Assembly (NCBI RefSeq): GCF_027943255.1
Contig: NC_072892.1
Span: 27,241,792-27,305,791, forward strand
Reading direction: 5' to 3'
Origin: Anastrepha obliqua
Lineage: Eukaryota > Arthropoda > Insecta > Diptera > Tephritidae
DNA: 64,000 bases
The notes below the pieces were generated by a model. That model did not search any database, was not told the DNA's origin, and saw only the letters and a program-made list of their open reading frames with translations. Positions 49,992 to 58,578 of the stretch are shown here, piece by piece. Made by a program: the position numbers and the translations under genes. Positions within the stretch are counted from its first letter, which is position 1. Each line of letters begins with the position of its first letter.

Positions 49992-51088
49992 GCTTAGGTT
50001 AGGTTGACCTGGCTGGCTGAAAGCCATCACATAGACCTATTGGTCCTTAGTGGTACCAAATGGGGCTTGGCCCTTACGTTTCCTTGTTGTAGGCCAGATG
50101 CAATAAGCTTGCATCTATTGCGAATCTAAGTAAGCTCTGAAGCTCTAACCCCAAGAGGCATTCTAACCTCACATATTGTAGAGCTCCTAAACTTTTCATT
50201 CGGGTTCTAGCTAATGCAGGGCAAGAACATAGAAGTTGTTCTAGAGTTTCCCTCTCTTCCAGTTCATTGCAAAATCTGCAGCTATCATTGTTCGCAATTC
50301 TCAATCTGTATGCGTGTGCCGCTAACAAATTGTGGGATGTCAGTCCACCTACGATAGTTCTGCTTTCCTTTCTAGATAGGGCTAATATGAATCTGGTGTA
50401 TTTATCTGCATTCTGTGTACACATGATTTTCGCGGTTTTATAAGTGGCTAGATTATTCCACCTCCTGTCTATCCGTGTTTTCATGTCCGCAGCGATGTCA
50501 TTGTATACCGTATTTAAAAGTTTCAGTATGTGGGTTTCTTGTTCGAGTTGTATGTAAACAGCGCTTTTGGCAATCTCATCTACAATTTCGTTTCCTGCAA
50601 TGCCATTATGTCCAGCTACCCAATAGCTGTGTAACCGTCTGTCTGCGGCCAGTCTCTCTATGGCTTCCCTGGTCCTAAGAACATTTTTAGATGAAATTTC
50701 ATATGAGTTTATTGCCTTTATTGCCGCTTGACTGTCAACGTATATATTTATATTGGAGTTGCTTGATGTCCTTGCTAGTGCTATTTCTGCAGCCTTTCCC
50801 ACCGCAAAGACTTCTGCTTGAAAAATACTGCAATGGTCAGGGAGCTTAATTGGCCGCCTGATGCCCAGCTCTGAGCAATAAATCCCTTCACCTACTCCGT
50901 CCATCATTTTCGAAGCGTCAGTAAATATATTAAGCGTATTGGGACTAGGTTTCATACCTCTTTTACACTCCTCTTATTCTATTGTTGTTCGGAATCTCTT
51001 CACCCAATTGTATTTGGAGTCATATAGTCCGTATTGGTCCGATAACTCACACCTATTGAGCTATGTCCGAATATTTTATAGGTAAAAT
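49992..51088 (-). mobile_element. 5'-truncated LINE with intact RNase H frame
   Basis: TATTATTTCT occurs at 49982-49991 and 51089-51098 as a probable 10-bp target duplication. The 3' end on the minus strand is AGCCAGGTCAACCTAACCTA, with no poly(A). The insert is 1.1 kb and carries only the RNase H and C-terminal part. It lies just past the likely neur 3' end. Confidence 0.8.
50074..50955 (-). CDS. LINE RNase H and C-terminal region (open frame)
   Basis: An open frame of 293 residues. RNase H motifs in order: IFTDASKMMDGVGEGIY (first Asp), SIFQAEVFAVGKAAEIAL (Glu), IYVDSQAAIKAI (Asp), and SYWVAGHNGIAGNEIVDEIA (His and last Asp). The C-terminal zinc-knuckle-like motif is CRFCNELEERETLEQLLCSC. 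The ATG at 50955 is probably internal to a longer ORF2 that was cut by 5' truncation. RNase H removes RNA during retrotransposition; the RT itself is missing, so this is not a functional element. Confidence 0.8.
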   Translation of the reverse strand: MKPSPNTLNIFTDASKMMDGVGEGIYCSELGIRRPIKLPDHCSIFQAEVFAVGKAAEIALARTSSNSNINIYVDSQAAIKAINSYEISSKNVLRTREAIERLAADRRLHSYWVAGHNGIAGNEIVDEIAKSAVYIQLEQETHILKLLNTVYNDIAADMKTRIDRRWNNLATYKTAKIMCTQNADKYTRFILALSRKESRTIVGGLTSHNLLAAHAYRLRIANNDSCRFCNELEERETLEQLLCSCPALARTRMKSLGALQYVRLECLLGLELQSLLRFAIDASLLHLAYNKET

Positions 51089-51660
51089 TATTATTTCTAT
51101 TTAACTATTTATGAAAGTTTTGTTAGTGTGGTGGTGTGACGGGAATATATGGAATTCACAAAACTGCGGGCGTACGTAGTCTATTAGACGAATGCGTAGT
51201 GATCCGGGGTTAAAATAATGTAAATGCAACAACAGCACTATACCAAGACTTTAAACTACGAATGGTAAATTATTTTAATGCAAGTTTTAATTGAAATGAA
51301 AATGCTACTAATTAAGAAGTTTTTAGGCTTTTTAAAACATGAAATATTAAAAAAATTTAGAGCCACTGGAAATTCCAGAAAAGTGTGGACGCGGAATGAA
51401 ACGAATGAAAAAGGTGTAGGTATTGAATTTTTAATTAAAAAAAATATTAAGTTTTATATTTAGAAAATTCAACAGTTCGCAACAGCTAGAAAACTAAGAA
51501 TAATAATAATGAAAATTTTCACTTTGAATGCAAAATGTGCAAAAATCACTTAAATCTAACATTTCAAAAGGAACAGTTAAAATGAATAAAGTACAATAAA
51601 AATAATAAAAAAGTATGAGCTCTACAATAGTGCACTGCTTTAAGTAGCCTATACCGTTTC

Positions 51661-51769
51661 AGCGGCCGCCGTGACCGAATGGGTTGGTGCATGACTACCA
51701 TTTGGAAGTGGTAGATTCGATTCTCCGTGCATGAAACAGCAAAATGATATGTTTGTTTAATGTTTTTCT
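51661..51769 (+). repeat. tRNA-derived SINE, 5' half (split by a LINE)
   Basis: Contains an A-box-like GTGACCGAATGGGTTGG and a B-box-like region, then CATGAAACAGCAAAATGAT as in the copy at 21502. It is interrupted at 51769 by a LINE and resumes at 53078. Confidence 0.85.
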
Positions 51770-53066
51770 TTCACCTATGCATCAGTGGTCTGGATGAGTA
51801 GACTCTCTCTAGTGGGAGTCAGGAGGACCTTATCGAGACTACAACGCACTGTGGCCATTTGTTGCACCGGAGCTTTTCCGACTACTTCAGGCCCGGCACT
51901 AGATGCTCTGATTGGTTTACCACCACTTGATGCTTTCATCCAAGGAGAGGCCTTGAAGGCCATCTGCAGACTGAAACACAGTGGGAACTGGTACGGCCCT
52001 TGTCCGGCATTGGAACACAGAGAAGGCATGGGCATCGATCCAACGATTCTCTCCATGCCCCTTGACTCCACGCCATCAAGGGTCGTACTTGAAAAGAGAT
52101 ACAGTGTAGTGTTACCAGAGGCTCAGTTGAGCCCGGCAAACACTGTTTTCGCATTTTTACAGATGGCTCCAGGACCGCACATGGCTCCGGCTCTGGGGTC
52201 TACGTGGAATCCAGCGGGACAAAACTGCACTTTGCTCTTGGAATGCATGCATCTGTGTTTCAAGCGGAGGTGTATGCAGTTCAAGAAGCGATGAACTTTG
52301 TTGTGGAAAAACGATGGAGAGGCAGATCTATATGTGTCTGCAGCGACAGCCAAGCTGCGCTTATGGCCTTAGACAGCCCTCCAACCTCATCAGGGGTAGT
52401 CAAGTCCTGTAAATCCAGGCTGAACTATGTCGGTAGACATAATAGCCTGATGGGTCCCGGGACACGTGGGTATCGCGGGTAACGAGACCTCTGACTCCTT
52501 AGCTAAGATGGGCTCTGAGGCCAACTTCATTGGCCCAGAGCCCGTTTTGCCACTCCCCTCAGCGGCCATCACGACCACGGTTAGCAAATGGGTAACTACC
52601 ACCCACAAGCGAGCTTGGCAGGCTGAGAGAGGCTGCAGATGGACAAAACTGATGTTACCTGTCATGTCCGATCGACTGTCGCAAACCCTTCCGTCATTAG
52701 GCAGAGGGGAGTGTAGAAGGCTGGTTGGACTGATGACGGGCCACTTTCTGTGGGCAAAGCACATGGAAAGGTTGGGCATCTCAGACAGTGTACTCTGCCC
52801 AGCCTGTGAAGAGGAGGATGAGACGGCGAACCACTTCCTGTGTGTCTGCCCCGCCTTCGCTCGAATCAGGTTTGAGGTCTTTGACACTGATGTGCTAAGA
52901 AGCGACCATCTTGGCTCCTTGGCACCACAAGATCTACTCAGATTTCTTCGGAAATCGGGTAGATTTAAAGAAAATTAAAAGGGAATCCAAGTGTAGTACA
53001 ATGGACTCAATTAATGTCTGAGTGCTGCACTTGCTAGTTGTCCCGACAAACAAAAAAAAAAAAAAA
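51770..53066 (+). mobile_element. 5'-truncated LINE inserted in a SINE, with poly(A)
   Basis: The 11-bp target duplication AATGTTTTTCT lies at 51759-51769 and 53067-53077, and an A-rich tail lies before the right copy. Frames in order on the plus strand: an end-of-RT segment (RRTLSRLQRTVAICCTGAF, GLPPLDAFIQ), RNase H (FTDGSRTAHGSGSG, HASVFQAEVYAVQEA, CSDSQAALMALDS, VGIAGNETSDSLAKMG) and a C-terminal Cys/His motif (CPACEEEDETANHFLCVCP). Several frameshifts separate these, so it is dead. RT plus RNase H plus a CCHC-like tail fits the R1/LOA/I group of non-LTR retrotransposons; the exact clade is not assigned. Confidence 0.88.
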
Positions 53067-53077
53067 AATGTTTTTCT

Positions 53078-53145
53078 GCCCCTTGGCAGGCAATGGGAAG
53101 CCTCCGAAAGTATTTCTGTTATGAAAAAGCTCCTCATATCTCATC
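53078..53145 (+). repeat. tRNA-derived SINE, 3' part resumed after the LINE
   Basis: Begins GCCCCTTGGCAGGCAATGGG and runs into TTATGAAAAAGCTCCTCAT, the body sequence of the SINE whose 5' half ends at 51769. The distal tail is missing. Confidence 0.8.
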
Positions 53146-53199
53146 TTGAGCATTTGTTAAGTGGACAGCTGTACATTTTTAACAGTCGATACTTACACG

Positions 53200-53450
53200 T
53201 TTGAACAACGCGTTAAAATTATTGAAACTTATTACGAAAATGGTTGTCGATCTTTATTAAAAAACAACATATCGCAAAAATTCGTCATTTTATTGGTGGA
53301 AATAATTGTCTAAATGAGTTGACAATTCAAAGGTTTGTCAAAAAATTTCAAGAAACTTATTCTGTCAAGGATAGAAAAAAGCCTACCATACTAAAAACTG
53401 GACGATCTGCTCATTCGTTTTGTGTTTCACTAAGCTAAAGCTAAATTTTG
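53200..53450 (+). pseudogene. DUF4817-like HTH transposase fragment
   Basis: The plus strand reads FEQRVKIIETYYENGC, shifts frame, then QHIAKIRHFIGGNNCLNELT and IQRFVKKFQETYSVKDRKKP. This is the N-terminal HTH of a mariner-like transposase with a frameshift near 53260. No DDE region follows. Confidence 0.6.
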
Positions 53451-53818
53451 TGAAACTCAAAACGAATGTCGTAGAATCCAAAATTCTCCTCAACGTTTTT
53501 TTCCCACCATACCTAACGAGCAAACCTGGTATCTATCGCCAAGTGTCTATCTATCGGCCTTGCTGTAGCGCAAAGTGTTGCTGAGTAACCTTCAACATCG
53601 ATATCTAGACGTTCTTAGTAATCGGGCATTCATGAATCGACTATTTGACAGATTTTACCCGTAGACGTGCTCATGGTGGACATTTAAATGATGCCATTTT
53701 CACCTATAATTGTTAAGGGCCGTGTTTTGAAATTTAATTAAAAATAGTGAAATCTGAAAGAATCTACATTTTTACTCTTCACAGAACGTCGATTTTCGTA
53801 AAACAATTGTACGATTTG

Positions 53819-54096
53819 GCTGTCGTAGCCGAATGGGTTGGTGCGTGATTACCATTCGGAAGAACGTAGGTTCGATTTTTATTTCTAACAGCGGTCGCCT
53901 CTCGGCAGGCAATGGCAAACCTCCGAGTGTATTTCTGCCATGAAAAAGCTCCTCATAAAAAATATTTGCTGCTCGGAGTCGGCTTAAAACTGTAGGATCC
54001 TCCATTTGTGGAACAACAATAAGACACACGCCACAAATAGGAAGAGGAGCTCGGCCAAAACACCCAAAAAAGGGTGTACGCGCCAATTATATATAT
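53819..54096 (+). repeat. tRNA-derived SINE, complete copy with 14-bp duplication
   Basis: AATTGTACGATTTG occurs at 53805-53818 and 54097-54110, directly flanking the element. The head has an A box (TAGCCGAATGGGTTGG) and part of a B box (GGTTCGATTT). The body ends GGTGTACGCGCCAATTAT followed by an AT tail. There is no protein; it would depend on a LINE for copying. This is the reference copy of the family here. Confidence 0.92.
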
Positions 54097-54228
54097 AATT
54101 GTACGATTTGTAAACGTTGTTGAGGCGTAAATCTTACCATGATGAAGTGTTAAATAATACTGAAAAAATTATGTATTTAGTTTGACAGTAGTCGTACGTA
54201 ATCTGTAAAAAAAAAAGCCCTTTATGGG

Positions 54229-54990
54229 GTTAGGGGTAGTCAGAGACCCGAAAATATGATGATTTTCAATAATTCTTTTTTGCTAGTCAATTGCTTTATT
54301 TTACAAAAATAAAACAAAGTATTAATACATCATGTTTCAAATTTACTTTAGCAAAATTACAAAAGAAAAAAAATTAATAATTGTAAAAGTTATCGCTATT
54401 TGTGTGGAGCCCGTTTTCCCCGAAGTTCCTTGCGGCGATCATCACAAATCCTTGGAGATTTATCTAAAATCAATCGGACAAGATAAAATATGATAGTTTT
54501 AATAATAGATAATCTTGTGCCTGATCGAAATTTTTTTTTTCAAAAAAAACCGACAATAAACAATTAATTAAAAATCGAAATTTTTAAAATAAAAAATCCT
54601 TCGATCAAGCACGAGTTTTTTTATGTTTTTCAAAAGCAGTATAAATTTTATTGAAATCTACAAGCGGTTTTTAAGTTACAGTGATCACCAGTTCAAAAAT
54701 CATAGTTTTGAGAAAAACGCATTTAAAGTTTTGCCGTCGATTTATGTACAGTTATTCTAATTATTTAATTACTTACACTGTGTCATCTATTCCTGGGCCA
54801 TATAATAGTTCTTCAGCCATCGTAGCAGTTTTCAAACTATCGATTTGCTATTGCCGAACGCTCCGGAGCGCCCTTAGTTTATTGTTGAATAACTCGAAAA
54901 GTAATTGTCGAATTCACTTCAAATTTTCACACAATATTTTAAAGAAATTGTACTTTAAGAAAATGCAAAAAAAAATCATTTTTTTCAATT
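54229..54990. repeat. left arm of a long imperfect inverted repeat
   Basis: Pairs with 57235-57790 in reverse. Shared blocks include GTTAGGGGTA (outer end), CAATTGCTTTATTTTAC, CCTTGGAGATT, ATCCTTCGATCAAGCAC and AATAACTCGAAAA. This arm has two insertions of roughly 80-100 bp relative to the other. It also contains an internal short palindrome (GCCTGATCGAA and TTCGATCAAGC). Confidence 0.8.
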
Positions 54991-55111
54991 CTGACTACTT
55001 ATAACCCCTTATATTGTTTAACGCAATATGATTTAAGTTCTAGTACACTGCAATATAAGGCATACGGTAAAGGTTATGGTACAAAATAATTTTGGGTACA
55101 TATACCAGATA

Positions 55112-55690
55112 TTACGAGGGTCGTTTGAAAACCTTTTTTATTTCTCGAAATAGTCTCATTTAAGGATTATACACTTCGTTCAACGCTATTCTAATATGTT
55201 GATTTCTTCCGAATAATTTTGTAGCATTTGTCAAAATCTGAAAAATAGCCATTCGTTTCAGCAATAACCTCCTCGTTTGAATAAAATCTTTTTCCAGCCA
55301 GCCATTTCTTCAAATTGGAGAACAAATAGCAGTCCGAGGGATCCGAGAGAGTCACGTCTGGAGAATAGAGGGGCTGTAAAATGCAGTTGGAACCCTATTT
55401 TCATAAACCCTTTGCCTCAAAACAACATGTGGGAGACATGATTCTCTTTCCATGCCTAAAATGAGAACCTCGTATCAGATACGTGAAAAGCACATATCAG
55501 CTCATATATGACATTTTCTGGCCCCGTATCAAATACGACATTGTTTTTGCGCACGAGAAAAGCTTTCATCGAAAGTGGCATACAATCGTCGCACGATTAA
55601 CAAGGCAAGGCAAGATGTCACTAACTAAACATAACCTCGATATGCTTCAGTAGCGCCAACTCTCTGAATTTGCACGAACTTTTCAAACGG
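55112..55690 (-). pseudogene. internally deleted mariner relic, C-terminal transposase
   Basis: The minus strand reads PSDCYLFSNLKKWLAGKRFY and then NEEVIAETNGYF, the C-terminal part of a mariner transposase. The left end GAGGGTCGTTTGAAAA and the reverse complement of 55671-55690 (GACCGTTTGAAAAGTTC) look like the two termini, so the element would be about 0.58 kb after an internal deletion. Confidence 0.65.
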
Positions 55691-55811
55691 TCACGGTACA
55701 GCATACCCTAAGTTATACGATGTAGTTCATGATACAGTATAATTTAAATGATCCTGAATGAACTAAAATATGAATTAAAATATACAATATATTACATTTG
55801 TTATTATATAA

Positions 55812-56005
55812 ATAATTGGCGCTTGTACACAAGCTCCTCCTCCTATTTGTGGCTTTCATCAGTATGATTTCCTACAAAAAAAGGGGTTTACGGTTGTATG
55901 CCGCATCCAAATGGCAGATAGGTGTTCTCTTTGGGCAGCTTTGTCATGCCAAAAATACACTCGGAGTTGTAAATTTGATGAGAGCTCCCATTGGTTCCAG
56001 CAAAT
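55812..56005 (-). repeat. tRNA-derived SINE copy, degraded
   Basis: The minus strand matches the SINE 3' end (GCGCCAATTATTTAT), CCACAAATAGGAGGAGGAGC and part of the body with many changes. No head. Confidence 0.7.
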
Positions 56006-56394
56006 GAAAGTGGTGAAGAGAACGAAGTAGAGTTGCCGATTTTTCTGACTATTTCGATTAAGTCTCAACGTGCAGCGGGGATTAAAAATGAATATTTAAA
56101 TTTAAATAAATAAATCACCTGTGTGGATACGAAAGAAATTTGTTTTTATTTATTTATTTTTGCTGACTTTGTTGTTTTTTCTAACTAAAAAAAAATTCCC
56201 CCCGTCTTTACGATAAATTAATATGGTTTTTCACGGTACAAAGCCTCACTGTGGATCGTGACAACGCAAGATATTTTTTTTGCTTTACGAACATTTTTAC
56301 CTGGTACAAGGTGATCCACATAGTAGGGTATTTTCTTTTTTAAAAATTCAAATTTTTTGCAGTATATTATTGATTTATTCGAAAGGGCATGACA

Positions 56395-56500
56395 CAAAAT
56401 TTCTTTCGTGTCGGCTGACTTAGCAGTAGCGCATCCTGTTAACCCAGTCCTCCAAGACCTTGGTGACGGTTTCTGGCTCTATCTCACGAATGATTTGCTC
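56395..56500 (-). pseudogene. mariner/Tc-like transposase C-terminal scrap
   Basis: The minus strand reads IIREIEPETVTKVLEDWVNR, the style of a DDE transposase tail, followed by VSRHERNF. No catalytic region or ends remain. Confidence 0.4.
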
Positions 56501-57234
56501 ATGCGCAGTAAAAAGCAGTAATTTAAATTGACTACAAGACCAGCGAATATATAAATCTGCATAAATAAAACTTTGCGAAAACGAGTAAGCCAACTGCTAA
56601 TACTTCATTATTATTAATTTCTTATTGAAACTACATATATTAGTATTACCTACTTAAGTTAAACACAAGTGAATAAGATTCACAAAAATAGTAAAAATAA
56701 AATGGCAGAGAAATCCATATTTATTCCATTACTACAATAAAAGGTATTACTCCTTTCGATGGAGATGCAAATTCTTTGATAAACTTTATTTCGAGAAAAT
56801 AGAAATACTTACACCAATTTTTGAAACATCCGATCCTTTGTACGACCACACAATTTGAGACTTAACATAAGAAAAGTTCGTAGGTAGAAAGATTAAATTG
56901 GTAATACATATTCACATTTGTTGTATAAGGGCTAGTTGGGCCTATAAGGGTCTAAGCTGCTAGTTGCCTTAATTGTGTAATAAATCATTTATAATTATAT
57001 TTCATGTAAATAAATAAATAAATTAAATTTTTATATGCCTTAATGGAAGTTGGGAAACAGGTAAATTTAGATAATGAAAGTCGTTCATTAAAGGACAGTA
57101 TCAGGCTAAGGGCATGAAAAAGTTCAACGATCAAATCGAAATTTTTTTAACGTGTTGTTCATGTTCGGTACATGTCATGATGTAATTATAGAAAGTGATG
57201 CACGTAGCAACAGTTCGATTTTGTGCTGTCTCAT

Positions 57235-57790
57235 ATCAAAGCTGTATTTCGCAAGTGCAAGAAAAGCATACTTTTTATATTATATGATGGAATCCGACAA
57301 ATAATTTTCGAGTTATTCAACAATTTACAAAGGGCGGTCGGGCAAAAACAAACAAAAACTTTAAATGCGTTTTTCTCAAAACTATGTTTTTTGAATTGGT
57401 GATCACTATAACTCAAAAACTGCTCGGTAGATTTCAATAAAATTTATACTGCTTTTGAAAAACATAAAAAACCCGTGCCTGATCGAAGGATTTTTTTCAA
57501 AAATTTTTTTTTTAACAATTAATTGTCGGTTTTTTTCTCGCCATATTGTTAATTTTGAAAAAAACAAACCTTCGATCAGTCACAAGATTATATATTAATA
57601 AAACTAATTTTTCTTGTCCGATTGTATTTAGATGAATCTCCAAGGACTTGTGATGAACACCGCAAGGGATTTCTGGACAAACGGGCTGATGTATTAATGT
57701 TATGTTTTTATTTTTGTAAAATAAAGCAATTGACTAGCAAAAAAAATTATTGAAAATCATCATCTTTCGGGCCTCTAATTACCCCTTAAC
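57235..57790. repeat. right arm of the long imperfect inverted repeat
   Basis: Reverse-complement partner of 54229-54990. Shared landmarks are ACTTTAAATGCGTTTTTCTC, GTAGATTTCAATAAAATTTA, GCAATTGACTAGCAAAAAA and the outer TTACCCCTTAAC. Confidence 0.8.
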
Positions 57791-58171
57791 ACGATTTTTA
57801 GAAATATCTCTCATATTATTGTAAATATTAAGTTTATTATTAAAAAGAATAATTATTTCTATATATAATAAAAAATTATTTGAAAAACTTTGGCAGCCTA
57901 CCTTTTTGAACCATTTTCGCCATTCCACATACTAAATATGATTATTATATTGGCCAAACCTCCTCTTCTTCTCTTCGACTGTTTCTTGAGGGTTCTGAAA
58001 AAATCTACTTACTTATTGTATTTTATTGAACCTTCATAGCTTCTGCATGACTTTGACACCAAATAAAATTTAACCGTAATCGACTACGCCACTTCTGACA
58101 GCAACAGTTTATTAGTCTCACGTCAATGCACTAAAACCGAAGTAAACATTTTAGTATAAAATTTCATAAAT
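57791..58171. other. downstream of the PELP1-like stop
   Basis: Probable 3' UTR of the minus-strand gene. A minus-strand AATAAA-type signal could not be placed with confidence. Confidence 0.4.
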
Positions 58172-58578
58172 TCAATTTAAATCCTCCACGAAAGTTGTTA
58201 TGATGCTTGCAACTAGCTGGTCTGTTGAACTACTTGGTTCAACCAGTTGGTCAGCTGAAATAGGTTCACCAATATTTTCAGAATAAGCTTCAGTACTCTC
58301 CGATTTTGAATTAAAATCACTGGAACATATTTTGTGACGTAATGAATCCTCTTTACTGGTTTTATCAAACGACTCCTCCTTACTGGAGGGCTCCACACTT
58401 TCTTTTACTGGCAATCGGTGTAGTTTTTCTTCATTCTGAACATGTTTTGTTGTATCGGAATAGGATTCGGCACTGTCGGATACTGAATTAAAATCAGTCT
58501 TACTGGCTGTATCAAACGAATCCTCAATTTCGCTCACTGGCACATGGAGTCTTCTTTCTTCATTTTGCACCATTGGGA
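58172..58578 (-). CDS. PELP1-like, last exon, Ser/Glu-rich tail with internal repeat
   Basis: Acceptor TTTACAG; G plus TC gives Val, then PMVQNEERRLHVPVSEIEDS. The tail is acidic and Ser-rich and ends FVEDLN with TGA at 58174-58172. Two copies of a module can be seen: QNEERRLHVPV ... DSFDTASKTDFNS ... SAESYSD and QNEEKLHRLPV ... ESFDKTSKEDS ... STEAYSE. Assignment to this gene rests on phase and strand, since the tail has no family signature. Confidence 0.65.
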
